Assembly (NCBI GenBank): GCA_964473485.1
Contig: CAYYPH010000014.1
Span: forward strand, 40,654-104,653
Direction of reading: 5' to 3'
DNA: 64,000 nucleotides
Source: CAIVAT01 sp964473485
GTDB lineage: Bacteria; Bacteroidota; Bacteroidia; Bacteroidales; FEN-979
Position 1 is the first letter of the stretch, and each line of letters begins with the position of its first letter. The notes beneath the pieces are model-generated. The model was given only the letters and a program-made list of their open reading frames with translations. It ran no database searches and was not told the origin of the DNA. A program made the translations under genes and the position numbers. This document shows positions 53,015 through 62,786 of this stretch, piece by piece.

Positions 53015-56000
53015 TTAATCGAGGTACTCGGCCATTATACTGAGCAGTACCTCTTTTTTTATCGGTTTTGAGATATAATTGTCGCATCCCGATTCCTCGC
53101 TCTTCTGACGGTCGGTTGTCATTGCATAGGCTGTCTGGGCGATCAGCGGCAGATCGGGCCTGATGGCCTTGATCTCACGGGCAAGGTCCCAGCCGGTTGC
53201 ATCTGGCAGCCTGACATCAAGCAATACCAGATGAAACTTCGACAAATCCTGGTAATGATCCCTGACCTGCCGGCCATTGTATGCGGGAACGAGAGAAGCT
53301 CCGGTTCGTCGCAGGATCGTTTTTAAAAATTCCATGTTGCTCTCCTCGTCTTCAACAAGCAGTATCTGCCTTCTCTCCCACCGCGACATACCGGTAACCA
53401 TCTCCTCTTTTTTTACCGGGGCGGGAGTTTCGCCGGTGCCGGGTTCCTCCTTGCACGGCAGGCTGAAAAGAAATGTACTTCCGTGTCCCTGAACCGATTC
53501 CACCCATATTTCACCACCCAGCAGGACGAGGGAACCCCGGCAAATGGCCAGTCCCAGTCCTGCACCGCCATATTTATGCGAATCCTTCATATCGGCCTGC
53601 CGGAAAGTCTCAAATATCAGCGCCTGATTTTCGGGAGCGATGCCTATCCCGGTATCGCTTACATAGAAAGTGATCCTGTTGTTTTGCGGCAGATGGTACC
53701 CGAAGCGGATCTCGCCCCGCCCGGTATACTTGATGGCGTTGTCGATCAGGTTTGAATAAACCTGACGCAGGATGTAGGGATCGGTGTCGATGACCAGGGG
53801 AGTAACGGAAGCCGGTATTTCGGCCCGCAGGACAAGATCGGTTTTCCGCACCCTTTTCAACCGTTCGGAAAATACCGATTCAAGTTCACCGATGACCTGA
53901 TCCAGTTTGACTCTTTCAAGGATTACTGTGGCGTTGCCCGATTCGATGCGTGAGATGTCGAGTATGTCGTTGATCAGGTGCATCAGGTCATCCGACCTCG
54001 ACTGGATGATCTCTACAAACCGGGTTCGCTCATCCTGCTCAAGATCGGGTTCGGAAAGCATCCCTGAAAACCCGACAATGGCATTCATCGGGGTACGGAT
54101 TTCGTGCGACATATTGGCAAGGAAAGCCGATTTCAACCGGTCGCTTTGCTCCGCCCGATCCTTGGCCCTGATCAGTTCCTGCTGATCCTTCTCCCGTTCC
54201 ACCATTTTCCATATGCTGTCCATCAGCAAGGTAAGCTGGTGAATATCGGTCTGGTTGTAATCCTCCTCCTTGTTGGCCACCCCAATGACGGCAACGATCT
54301 CTGCTCCGACAAAGACCGGTACCGTCAGGAATTTCCGCAGAGGCACATGACCCTCAGGGGTCCCCTTCATAAACTCATCCGACAGGCTGTAATCATTGGT
54401 CATAAAAGGTCTTCGCTGCCTGACCGCTTCGCCCCAGCAACCAGTATTGGCCAGCGCATATACCGTTTCGGGATTCAGGACACGGCATTCGTTCATGACC
54501 TCCTTCGACCAGGTATTAAGGGTAAACTGCTGATCCTTTTCACTGTAATAATAAATGTACCCGATCTTACTCTGGGTGAGGACAATCGCTTCGTTCAGTG
54601 CAAAATCAAGGAGATCCTGGATGGAGGAGGCCCTGTACTGGGTGATCTTCACAAGACTTTCAAGACGCTCGTTGTTCCTCCTGATCTCTTCATTTGAACG
54701 CCTCAATGCTGCTTCTGCCGTTTTCCGTGCGGTTATGTCCTCAATCGTTCCATCGTAGTATAGTATTTTCCCCTCTCCGTCCCTGATGGCCCGGGCGCTC
54801 TCCCTGATATTCAGGTTCGTTCCGTCTTTTCGTTTCCAGACGCTTTCGAGCCCGACCACGATGCCCTCTCGTTCCATGATCTCTTTGAATCGAGATCGTG
54901 GATAATCCGGATCAAATCCCCCCTGTTCAAGGTTCCGGCGCGAAAGTTCCTCCAGGTCTTTATAACCTAACATTTTCAGGATCGTCGGGTTGGCCAGGAG
55001 GATAGTCCCGTCGGGGGTGGTCCGGTAAAGCCCCACCGTTGCATTTTCATACAACGACCGGAACCGTTCTTCACTCTCAACGAGCGCCTGCTCGGCATTT
55101 TTCCGTTCGCTGATATCCTCAACGGTACCGTCGTAATAAATGATTGCGCCCGATTCATCACGGATGGCTTTGGCACTCTCGCGAAGATATACCAGCGATC
55201 CGTCCTTTCGCCGCCAATATGCCTCAAGACCGATCACCAATCCCTCCCTGTCCAGAATGGATTTGAATTCATCGCGGATGGTTTCCGGTTCGTATCCCCC
55301 GTAGTTCAAATCGCGTGTTATAATGTCGTCAAACTTTTCGTAACCCAGCATCTTCAGTAATGCTGGATTAGCCAGCAGGATCTCTCCGGCCGGCGTGGTC
55401 CGGTAAAGCCCGATGGTCGAATTTTCATAAAGTGACCTGAATCGTTCTTCATTTTCCAGAAGAACCGCCTCTGTCCTTTTTTGTTCAGTAATATCCCGGA
55501 TGATCGGAAGGAAATACAACGGCCGGTCGTCAGCATCCTTCACCAGGCTGATGGTGACTTCGCCCCATACGGTGGCACCATCGCTCCGGAGATAACGCTT
55601 TTGTAACCTGGCACTGTCTATGGTGCCATTAAGGATCCTTTTCAGATCCTCCATCCCAAGCTCCACATCATCCGGGTGAGTAATATCACTGATCGCTCTC
55701 CCGATCAGTTCCTCTTCACGGTAACCGAGAAAATGACAAAACGCGGCATTACAACGAATGAATCTTCTGTCCATTCCAACCATGACAGAACCCACCGGCG
55801 ACTGGTCGAAGGTGCTCCGGAACCTGGCCTCACTCAGAACCAGGTCGTCGATGGCCTTTTTGCGGATGGTGATATCTTTCGTGGTGCCCCCGATCCCGAT
55901 AATGTTCCCCTCAGGGTCATGAAGCGGATTCAGCACCACCTCAAACTGGTGAACCGTGCCATCGGGCATGGGACTGGATGTGGGCGATATCACGGTTTTA

Positions 56001-56596
56001 TTGCTTTGCAAAACCTGCTTGTGCAATAAATCCCATTCCCTGCATTGACTCTCGGGAAAGCCCAACTCGTCATGCGTTTTACCGATAATTTCATCTTCCG
56101 TTAAGCCCATGGAATCGCACAACGAACGGTTGGCACTGGTAAAACGGCTATGGATGTCGTATGAGTAAATGAGGTCCTGGCTTGAATCATTGATCAGGCG
56201 GAGTCTTTCTGCATTCCGTCTTACATCTTCTTCGAGCTTTTTTCTTTGGGATATGTCCGTAAAGCTGGATAGGATGAACGGCTCACCTTCCAGCGAAATC
56301 AGGTCGCATGAGAATAATCCCGTGCATAACACTCCGTCTTTCGTACGAAAAAGAAATTCGGCCTCACTGATCTTCTCCCCTTTGTTCAGGATGGTAATCA
56401 CCCTTTTTCTTTCAATATCATTGACCCATAAATTCAATGCGACGGTTGACCGGCCAACTGCCTCATCGTATGCATATCCCGTAAGCCGGGTGAAACTCTC
56501 ATTCACCTCGTGTATCAAGCCGTCGGATGCCCGGGTAATGATAACTGCCTGCGACATGGACCGGAAAATGGAGGTAAGTTTTTCGTCACTTATCAT
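53015..56596 (-). CDS. Hybrid sensor histidine kinase with five PAS domains, GAF and REC
   Basis: The 1193-residue protein lacks membrane segments. Five PAS domains (about residues 1-620) are followed by a GAF domain (about 635-790), HisKA (FLANMSHEIRTPMNAIVGFS), HATPase (LIDNAIKYTGRGEIRFG, DTGIGIAPEN, GAGLGLAICRG) and a C-terminal receiver (LVLLDVRLPDATGWDL, about 1065-1190). PAS domains 4 and 5 are a recent tandem duplication: both begin RFRSLYEN followed by GLYRTTP and contain LLANP.LKMLGY-like segments. No response regulator with an output domain is adjacent. The layout differs from the kinase at 23885 by lacking the N-terminal receiver. Confidence 0.92.
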   Translation of the reverse strand: MISDEKLTSIFRSMSQAVIITRASDGLIHEVNESFTRLTGYAYDEAVGRSTVALNLWVNDIERKRVITILNKGEKISEAEFLFRTKDGVLCTGLFSCDLISLEGEPFILSSFTDISQRKKLEEDVRRNAERLRLINDSSQDLIYSYDIHSRFTSANRSLCDSMGLTEDEIIGKTHDELGFPESQCREWDLLHKQVLQSNKTVISPTSSPMPDGTVHQFEVVLNPLHDPEGNIIGIGGTTKDITIRKKAIDDLVLSEARFRSTFDQSPVGSVMVGMDRRFIRCNAAFCHFLGYREEELIGRAISDITHPDDVELGMEDLKRILNGTIDSARLQKRYLRSDGATVWGEVTISLVKDADDRPLYFLPIIRDITEQKRTEAVLLENEERFRSLYENSTIGLYRTTPAGEILLANPALLKMLGYEKFDDIITRDLNYGGYEPETIRDEFKSILDREGLVIGLEAYWRRKDGSLVYLRESAKAIRDESGAIIYYDGTVEDISERKNAEQALVESEERFRSLYENATVGLYRTTPDGTILLANPTILKMLGYKDLEELSRRNLEQGGFDPDYPRSRFKEIMEREGIVVGLESVWKRKDGTNLNIRESARAIRDGEGKILYYDGTIEDITARKTAEAALRRSNEEIRRNNERLESLVKITQYRASSIQDLLDFALNEAIVLTQSKIGYIYYYSEKDQQFTLNTWSKEVMNECRVLNPETVYALANTGCWGEAVRQRRPFMTNDYSLSDEFMKGTPEGHVPLRKFLTVPVFVGAEIVAVIGVANKEEDYNQTDIHQLTLLMDSIWKMVEREKDQQELIRAKDRAEQSDRLKSAFLANMSHEIRTPMNAIVGFSGMLSEPDLEQDERTRFVEIIQSRSDDLMHLINDILDISRIESGNATVILERVKLDQVIGELESVFSERLKRVRKTDLVLRAEIPASVTPLVIDTDPYILRQVYSNLIDNAIKYTGRGEIRFGYHLPQNNRITFYVSDTGIGIAPENQALIFETFRQADMKDSHKYGGAGLGLAICRGSLVLLGGEIWVESVQGHGSTFLFSLPCKEEPGTGETPAPVKKEEMVTGMSRWERRQILLVEDEESNMEFLKTILRRTGASLVPAYNGRQVRDHYQDLSKFHLVLLDVRLPDATGWDLAREIKAIRPDLPLIAQTAYAMTTDRQKSEESGCDNYISKPIKKEVLLSIMAEYLD

Positions 56597-56696
56597 TTGT
56601 TACGGGTTTAATGATAACGGAAAAAGCTTTGGATTTTCTTTCATCTGCAAAAGAAATGGAAGCGTGTAAATATAAGCAAAATATAATTGTTTGATC

Positions 56697-56704
56697 TACC
56701 TTTG
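56697..56704 (+). promoter_or_regulatory. Putative -7 box (TACCTTTG) of the GH53 gene
   Basis: It is an exact TAnnTTTG match 86 bp before the ATG at 56791. Confidence 0.35.
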
Positions 56705-56790
56705 TATTCCTTATTCCAAATGGTTATTGGGAATGATATCCAGTTGGAAAATGGTTGCATTATAAAGAAAGCCAAATAAAGAAAACATTG

Positions 56791-58212
56791 ATGAAACAGT
56801 TGATTATACTTTCGTTTTTGGTTATTCTGCTGGCATCGTGCCGGCAGCCAAAAGATGTACCATCCGAATTTGCCGACGTGAGCCAGGTGGAGACCGGAAT
56901 TCCGGTATCGGTAATGCTGACAGCCTACAGTACGACCCTGATTGCTGACGGGGAGGCGCAGACCAGGCTCAGGATTGCGGTGACCGACAGCCTTAACCGC
57001 GAGATCACAACGGCCGGGGATTCCATCAGGGTTTATGTGACCGGCGATGGGTTGCTGAAATATTACGATGGCACGGAGCCTGCCATCAGGACCGATACCG
57101 GGGGGCATCTATACGCCGCCTGCCGGCTTGAGCAGGGGATCTGCCGGCTTCTGTTCGTATCCGGTAAAACCCCTGGAAAGGTGAAGGTGGAGGCCCGGTC
57201 AGGGAAACTTTGGCCAGGGGCTCATGAGATCCATACGATACCGGCTGATTTCGTCCTTATGGAACCACGCAAGGACCAGCTCCCGGCCACCACCAAAACC
57301 ATCGACCGAATGATCGGGGCCGATATCTCATGGCTGCCTCAATTAGAGGCAAAAGGCACCCGGTTCAAGGAAAACAGCCGGGATACCGATGCCATCCTCC
57401 TTTTGAAAAAACATGGCTTCAACTATATCCGCCTGCGCATTTTTGTCAACCCGGAAAATGAAAAGGGGTACTCACCCGGGGAGGGTTTCTGCGGTTTGCC
57501 GCACACCCTGGCCATGGCCAGGCGCATCCACCAGGCGGGGATGAAGCTGCTGCTCGATTTCCATTACAGCGATTACTGGGCCGACCCGCAGCAACAATAC
57601 AAACCGCTGGCCTGGGAACAGTTGTCCTTCACGACCCTGTGCGACACGGTAAGCGCATACACCGCGCGGGTGATAAACGCCCTCAGGGCACAGGGTACGC
57701 CCCCTGCCATGGTGCAGGTGGGCAACGAGATCAACCACGGCATCCTGTGGCCCGACGGACATATCGGGAACCCTGACCAGCTTGCCGCCTTACTGAAGGC
57801 AGGGGCCGAAGGGGTAAGGGATACGGACCCGACGGTGCCTGTCATGATGCACCTGGCCCTGGGCGGGCAACACGACGAAGCCAAATTCTGGCTCAACAAT
57901 ATGATCGCGCGCGGGGTCACTTTCGACATTATCGGGATTTCCTATTATCCGCGCTGGCATGGCACCCTCGATGATTTGAAATTCAACCTGAACGATCTCG
58001 CCACGAGGTACAACAAACCATTAAACGTGGTTGAATACTCCGATTTTAAAAAGGAGGTATACGACATTGTATTTGCAATCCCCGGCGAAATGGGCAAAGG
58101 GGCCTGCATCTGGGAACCCCTGAACTGGCGCAGCGGGCTGTTCGACCGCAATCATCAAACGACAGGCCTTTGGGGTGTTTACGACAGCCTGGCGAAACAG
58201 TATCTCCGATAA
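56791..58212 (+). CDS. GH53 arabinogalactan endo-beta-1,4-galactanase lipoprotein
   Basis: The 473-residue lipoprotein (lipobox LLASC, Cys17) has an N-terminal Ig-like/invasin-type domain (about residues 35-145) and a GH53 (beta/alpha)8 barrel beginning at IGADISWLPQLEAKG. The acid/base Glu lies in MVQVGNEINHGILWPDG and the nucleophile Glu in LNVVEYSDFKKEVYDI. GH53 enzymes cut beta-1,4-galactan of plant pectin at the cell surface. The ATG at 56791 gives the lipoprotein signal. The convergent TfoX gene ends 6 bp after the stop. Confidence 0.92.
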   Translation: MKQLIILSFLVILLASCRQPKDVPSEFADVSQVETGIPVSVMLTAYSTTLIADGEAQTRLRIAVTDSLNREITTAGDSIRVYVTGDGLLKYYDGTEPAIRTDTGGHLYAACRLEQGICRLLFVSGKTPGKVKVEARSGKLWPGAHEIHTIPADFVLMEPRKDQLPATTKTIDRMIGADISWLPQLEAKGTRFKENSRDTDAILLLKKHGFNYIRLRIFVNPENEKGYSPGEGFCGLPHTLAMARRIHQAGMKLLLDFHYSDYWADPQQQYKPLAWEQLSFTTLCDTVSAYTARVINALRAQGTPPAMVQVGNEINHGILWPDGHIGNPDQLAALLKAGAEGVRDTDPTVPVMMHLALGGQHDEAKFWLNNMIARGVTFDIIGISYYPRWHGTLDDLKFNLNDLATRYNKPLNVVEYSDFKKEVYDIVFAIPGEMGKGACIWEPLNWRSGLFDRNHQTTGLWGVYDSLAKQYLR

Positions 58213-58218
58213 AACGGG

Positions 58219-58557
58219 CTATTTCTTCGACTTCTTTGCCCTTGGATTGAATTCAAGGGCCTGATCGATCCAATATTCCAGGTCCCTGTCCAGGTCTGTC
58301 CCTTCAGGATCGACAAATACAAATCCTTTCATCGGTTTTTTCGTAAAATCCATCACACGGCAACCGGGTTGTTGTATCAAGGTGTCCTGAGTTTCCGGAT
58401 CAATCCTTGCCATCAGGCTGTTTTTCACAATACCGATACACATTTTTTCATTTACCAGGTAACAAACCCCACCCATCATTTTCTTCTCTTCAAACAGGAT
58501 TCCTTTTCGCGCCAGGGCCAGCCTGATGCGGTCATTGAGGTGTTCATCGAAAGCCAT
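58219..58557 (-). CDS. TfoX/Sxy N-terminal domain protein
   Basis: The 112-residue protein is a single TfoX-N domain (ALARKGILFEEKKMMGGVCY and MCIGIVKNSLMARIDPETQD), without the C-terminal domain of true competence regulators. Stand-alone versions are widespread and their role is unknown. The tail is Lys-rich. Confidence 0.87.
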   Translation of the reverse strand: MAFDEHLNDRIRLALARKGILFEEKKMMGGVCYLVNEKMCIGIVKNSLMARIDPETQDTLIQQPGCRVMDFTKKPMKGFVFVDPEGTDLDRDLEYWIDQALEFNPRAKKSKK

Positions 58558-58653
58558 TGGTCAGGGATTGGTGATTAACGAATAGGGTTAACGGGTTGAA
58601 ATTAACAAAAAGAATGATTTTCATTCACATGAATGGTAAACATTCATTGCCGG

Positions 58654-59424
58654 TCACATGGTTGGTTCGATACCGGGACCATCCGCCTTGTTTTTCAGAA
58701 CATAGATCGTCCAGGGGGCAATGGATGTTTCCGATATCCAGGGATATGGCTCACCAGGCAATCCCAGGGGTTTGTAACACATTTCGACCGAAAGTCCTGC
58801 CATATCGTACATTTTGTGGTAATCAGGCTGCGCCCAAAAAATATCCTCAACCGGCCTGCGGTCCTCCACATCGAGCATGATGTCGCGCACGACGTCGCCC
58901 GTCTGGGCCAGGCGGTTCCCGGGAAAATCACGGGTGGTGAAGGATGCCCATTCATTCACGTAAAGCTCGGGCGACGAACCAAGACAGATCAACTTTCCTC
59001 CCGGGTTCAGCAACCCGGCCAAAGCCTTCAGGATCTTTACGCGGTTGTTCCAACCCGGAATGTTGTCGAAAGTGAAGATTGACTGGACCAGGTCGAACCG
59101 GCCAGCTCCGAGGTGGGCATAATCACCATCGCGGACCCGCTCATAGCGTCCGGCAGGATCTGCCTTCCTTGCCTGTTCAAGCATGTCGCCCGAAATATCA
59201 ATGCCGGTCACCTCAAAACCAAGTTGCTTCAAAAACCTTGAAGACCGGCCTGTGCCGCATCCAAAGTCAACCGCTTTGTTCCCGCTGACATGGGTTGTTA
59301 TGATACGGGGCAGATCGCGGTAGGCCAGGTAATAGGTATTCGGGAATTCAAGCCTGGCATAGGATTCCGCCCTGATTGCATTATCCCACGAATTGCTGAA
59401 TTCGGCATCGAAATTCGTATTCAT
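58654..59424 (-). CDS. Class I SAM-dependent methyltransferase
   Basis: The 256-residue cytoplasmic protein has the SAM-binding motif I KAVDFGCGTGRSSRFLKQLG (about residues 50-70), the acidic end of strand 2 in VTGIDISGDMLEQARK, and a later strand FDLVQSIFTFDNI. This belongs to the Methyltransf_11/25 group. The substrate is unknown. It lies between TfoX-N and ilvE on the same strand but with gaps of about 100 bp, so an operon is uncertain. Confidence 0.87.
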   Translation of the reverse strand: MNTNFDAEFSNSWDNAIRAESYARLEFPNTYYLAYRDLPRIITTHVSGNKAVDFGCGTGRSSRFLKQLGFEVTGIDISGDMLEQARKADPAGRYERVRDGDYAHLGAGRFDLVQSIFTFDNIPGWNNRVKILKALAGLLNPGGKLICLGSSPELYVNEWASFTTRDFPGNRLAQTGDVVRDIMLDVEDRRPVEDIFWAQPDYHKMYDMAGLSVEMCYKPLGLPGEPYPWISETSIAPWTIYVLKNKADGPGIEPTM

Positions 59425-59525
59425 TGATGGATTGTCTTGGTTGGATGAATGATGTGGTGAAAACTAACCGGCTCATTAGTCCGGTTACCGGCCCTTTGCG
59501 ATAAACTATGTCCCACCGGCGAATT

Positions 59526-60605
59526 TCAAACGACTTCAGATACGATATGATTCCATCCCCATCGATCGGGCGTCAATCCCGTACGAATATCCTCCAGGGT
59601 CCGTTTCAGCCTGAACATGGTTGCATCAGGCCCGGTGTATGTGCCGAAACTTTTGCCTTCGAAATACAGCTCGCGGATGGGGGCCACTGTTGCAGCGGTA
59701 CCGATGCCAAAAGCCTCGATCCGTTCTCCCTTTTCAATGAACCCGGCAATGCTCCGGTACGAGATCAGCCGCTCCTCCACCTTCATGCCCATTGATACGG
59801 CGATTTTAAGCAATGAATCGCGGGTGATCCCTGCAAGCACGGTTTCACCGGCCGGTGGCGTGATCAGGGTGTCGTTGCGTATAAAGCCGATGTTCATGGT
59901 CCCGCTTTCTTCGACGAACTCATGGGTTTCGGCATCGGTCCAGATAACCTGGTCGAATCCTTCCTCTACTGCCCTGGCGTATGGATAAAAGCTCATCCCG
60001 TAATTGCCGCCGCACTTCGCAAAGCCGGTGCCACCCCTGAAGGCGCGGGCATAATGCTGTTCAACCTTCACCCGGATGGGTTTTAAATAATACGCGCCCA
60101 CCGGAGAGCAAACGATCATAAACCGGTAATGGTCGGCCACCTTTACACCCAGACGATCATCGGTGGCAATCATGAAAGGACGGATGTATAACGAGGTCCC
60201 CTGCCCCTTCGGCACCCAGTGGCGATCGAGACTGATCAGCGCATCCATGGCCCCTGTGAACAACGCCTCCGGAACAGGGGGCATGCACATGCGTTCAAGC
60301 GAACGGTTGAACCGGCGCGCGTGATCCCGGGGCCTGAAAATCGAGATCCTGCCGTCCGAAAGACGGAACGCCTTCATACCCTCGAAGACTGTCTGACCAT
60401 AATGAAACGCGCTGGTAAACGGCGTCATCTGCATCGGCGCATAGGGAACAATCTCCTGATCGCGCCACTGCCCTTCGTCATAATCGGTCACGAACATATG
60501 ATCGGTCGGAATTTTGCCGAATTCAAGGTTTTCAAAATCAACCTCGTGATAACGCTCAACAACCGTGGGTTGAACGGTGAACCTGGATGTTAATGTTGTT
60601 TTCAT
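59526..60605 (-). CDS. ilvE: Branched-chain amino acid aminotransferase
   Basis: The 359-residue PLP enzyme of fold type IV transfers the amino group between Leu, Ile or Val and 2-oxoglutarate. The catalytic Lys lies in GGTGFAKCGGNYG. Other family marks are FHYGQTVFEGMKAF, SGTMNIGFI and FGIGTAATVAPI, typical of the long BCAT type II. The ATG at 60605 (MKTTLTSRF) gives the normal length; the frame is open further to 60959. It is divergent from the MocR-type gene with a 126-bp shared region holding a palindrome. Confidence 0.93.
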   Translation of the reverse strand: MKTTLTSRFTVQPTVVERYHEVDFENLEFGKIPTDHMFVTDYDEGQWRDQEIVPYAPMQMTPFTSAFHYGQTVFEGMKAFRLSDGRISIFRPRDHARRFNRSLERMCMPPVPEALFTGAMDALISLDRHWVPKGQGTSLYIRPFMIATDDRLGVKVADHYRFMIVCSPVGAYYLKPIRVKVEQHYARAFRGGTGFAKCGGNYGMSFYPYARAVEEGFDQVIWTDAETHEFVEESGTMNIGFIRNDTLITPPAGETVLAGITRDSLLKIAVSMGMKVEERLISYRSIAGFIEKGERIEAFGIGTAATVAPIRELYFEGKSFGTYTGPDATMFRLKRTLEDIRTGLTPDRWGWNHIVSEVV

Positions 60606-60670
60606 TGATGTGATAATTAATAGGTTTGAATCTCCTGACAAAATTCCGGCATCTTTATGTGCCATAACAG

Positions 60671-60685
60671 ATACAATTTTTGTAT
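60671..60685. promoter_or_regulatory. Palindrome ATACAA-TTT-TTGTAT between ilvE and the MocR-type gene
   Basis: Perfect 6-bp inverted arms around TTT lie in the divergent intergenic region and overlap the -7 box of the MocR-type gene. This is a good candidate for an autoregulatory GntR/MocR operator. Binding is inferred only from position and symmetry. Confidence 0.45.
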
Positions 60686-60690
60686 TTTTG
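60683..60690 (+). promoter_or_regulatory. Putative -7 box (TATTTTTG) of the MocR-type gene
   Basis: It is an exact TAnnTTTG match 41 bp before the ATG at 60732. It overlaps the palindrome at 60671-60685. Confidence 0.35.
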
Positions 60691-60731
60691 ACCAGTACAG
60701 AAAAATCATCCATCGGTAAAATCGTAAATCC

Positions 60732-62168
60732 ATGAAATCCAACCTCCACGCCAGCCATCTCTACCTTCAGATAGCCGGAAACATTGAGCAAAAGATCGAA
60801 AAACGGGTGCTGAAAGCGGGTGAGAAACTGCCTTCCGTCAGGACCATCTGCCGCGAGCATGGCGTGAGTATGAGCACCGCACTTGAGGCTTACTACCATC
60901 TTGAAGGCAAAGGATTGATAATGTCGAGGCCGAGATCGGGTTATTTTGTCAGCCGGCATGGCCGCAATGGCCTGGCTGGTCCCAGTCGCAGTTTGCCGGT
61001 CATTGTCGAGAATAAGGATGAGACCAACCAGCTGGTCGGCAAGGTGTACGCGAATTTCCGCACCGACGAATCGGTGCGGTTTTCACTGGGAGTTCCTGCC
61101 CAGGAGTTCCTGCCCGTTGCCCGGCTGCAGAAAGAACTCAGCAAGGCGATCCTCCGGCTGCCGGGCCATGGCACCCAGTATGAATCGGTGCAGGGCAATG
61201 AGAAACTGAGGAGGCAACTGGCCATGCAGACCCTTCACTGGAAGGGTGACGTGGCTCCCGACGACTTCATCATCACGTCGGGTTGCATGGAGGCCATCTG
61301 CCTTAGCCTGATGTCGGTCACGAAACCGGGCGACACCATTGCCACCGAGAGTCCGGTCTATTTCGGGTTGCTTCAGCTGGCGCACGGGCTCGGGTTGGAT
61401 GTCGTTGAATTGCCTACCGATGCCCGGACGGGGATTGATGTTGCAGCGCTGAAATCACTTGCGGCCAGCGGTAAGATCAAAGCCTGCTGCCTGATCAGCA
61501 ACTTCAACAACCCGCTTGGCAGCTGCATCCCCGATGAGTCCAAAAAGGAGATCACCCGGTTCCTGGCCCGGCACCGGGTCATCATCATCGAGGATGACCT
61601 CTATGGCGAGCTGTTCTATGGTAGTCAGCGGCCGTTGACCTGCAAAACCTTCGACACCGATGGCAGCGTCATGTGGTGCGGCAGCATATCTAAAACGCTT
61701 GCCCCGGGGTTCCGTGTCGGGTGGGTGGCCCCCGGCCGGTTCAAGGAACAGGTGATGCGGCAAAAGCTCTTCAACTCCATCTCCACGACCTCCATCCCGC
61801 AGGAGGCGGTGGCTACGTTTTTCGAATCGGGCCGGTACGAGAACCACCTCAGGAAACTCAGGGGGACCCTTCACGCCAACAGCCTGAAAATGATCGACGC
61901 CGTTGTGCGGAACTTTCCAAAGAGCACCCGGATCAGCAGTCCGGCCGGAGGATTCGTGACCTGGATCGAACTCGATCATGCCATCAATACATCGCTGTTG
62001 TTTGATACCTTGATCGCCCTGGGGATCAGCATCGCTCCCGGCAGGATGTTCACCCTGAGAAACCAGTATTACAACTGCATGCGGCTGAGCTACGGGCTGG
62101 TGTGGAATGAAAAGACGGAACAGGCCATCGTTGCGATCGGCAAAGCCATCCGGGAAGCTGGCCAATAA
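60732..62168 (+). CDS. MocR-type GntR regulator with aminotransferase domain
   Basis: The 478-residue protein joins an N-terminal GntR winged helix (residues 1-75, LPSVRTICREHGVSMSTALE) to a fold-type-I aminotransferase-like domain. The PLP Lys lies in WCGSISKTLAPGFRVGWV, with other family marks SNFNNPLGSCIPDE and IIIEDDLYGELFY. MocR proteins sense PLP or an amino-acid-like ligand and control genes nearby; the divergent ilvE gene is an obvious candidate target. Length and motifs are complete. Confidence 0.9.
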   Translation: MKSNLHASHLYLQIAGNIEQKIEKRVLKAGEKLPSVRTICREHGVSMSTALEAYYHLEGKGLIMSRPRSGYFVSRHGRNGLAGPSRSLPVIVENKDETNQLVGKVYANFRTDESVRFSLGVPAQEFLPVARLQKELSKAILRLPGHGTQYESVQGNEKLRRQLAMQTLHWKGDVAPDDFIITSGCMEAICLSLMSVTKPGDTIATESPVYFGLLQLAHGLGLDVVELPTDARTGIDVAALKSLAASGKIKACCLISNFNNPLGSCIPDESKKEITRFLARHRVIIIEDDLYGELFYGSQRPLTCKTFDTDGSVMWCGSISKTLAPGFRVGWVAPGRFKEQVMRQKLFNSISTTSIPQEAVATFFESGRYENHLRKLRGTLHANSLKMIDAVVRNFPKSTRISSPAGGFVTWIELDHAINTSLLFDTLIALGISIAPGRMFTLRNQYYNCMRLSYGLVWNEKTEQAIVAIGKAIREAGQ

Positions 62169-62227
62169 CATTGCCGCATCCGGAGAAAAATATTATTTGT
62201 AATCAGTCTGTTTTAATAAACTTTGTT

Positions 62228-62235
62228 TATATTTG
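62228..62235 (+). promoter_or_regulatory. Putative -7 box (TATATTTG) for the gene at 62261
   Basis: It is an exact TAnnTTTG match 25 bp before the ATG at 62261. Confidence 0.4.
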
Positions 62236-62260
62236 TTCGTCATAACCAAAATCTTAGCCT

Positions 62261-62689
62261 ATGAATTCAAAAATTATCGTTGCGACCATCGCCGGCGGGG
62301 TAGCCTACTTTCTGCTGGGATGGCTTATTTACGGAATCCTCCTGATGGATTTCTATACCGCCAACACCATCCAGTATGCCGGACTGTGGAAGGAGATGCC
62401 CAACCTGCTGTTGATGTTTCTTTCAAACCTGCTCGGGGCATTCCTGCTGGCTTTCATTTTCAACCGCTGGGCAGGGATAAAGACCTTCTTAGGCGGACTC
62501 ACCGGTGGATTGATCCTCGGGTTGATCCTGGCGTTGATGTGGGATCTCTACTTCCTGTCGTCCATGAACCTCTATTCGGTCACCCTGGTGGTGGTTGATG
62601 TCATTGTCAGCACCATTTTCACGGGTATCATCGGAGGTTTGATAGGATGGATACTGGGATTTGGCAAAAAAGAAGAGGCAATGGCCTGA
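62261..62689 (+). CDS. Small membrane protein with four predicted transmembrane segments
   Basis: The 142-residue protein has four hydrophobic segments (IIVATIAGGVAYFLLGWLIY, NLLLMFLSNLLGAFLLAFIF, FLGGLTGGLILGLILALMW and VIVSTIFTGIIGGLIGWIL) joined by short polar loops. It resembles DUF1761-type proteins. No function is known. It ends in a charged tail (GKKEEAMA). Confidence 0.75.
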   Translation: MNSKIIVATIAGGVAYFLLGWLIYGILLMDFYTANTIQYAGLWKEMPNLLLMFLSNLLGAFLLAFIFNRWAGIKTFLGGLTGGLILGLILALMWDLYFLSSMNLYSVTLVVVDVIVSTIFTGIIGGLIGWILGFGKKEEAMA

Positions 62690-62786
62690 TTAAAAATACC
62701 ATTCCCGCAGAAACCGGGTGTTAACGGAGTAATCCATCCAATGCCGGCCCAGGGCCGAACCGACCCGGTGGTTAGCCTGGACATTT

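Noticed and set aside
59526..60959. Longer ilvE start at 60959
   Set aside because: The extension overlaps the divergent regulator gene and would exceed the normal length; the ATG at 60605 starts the conserved part.
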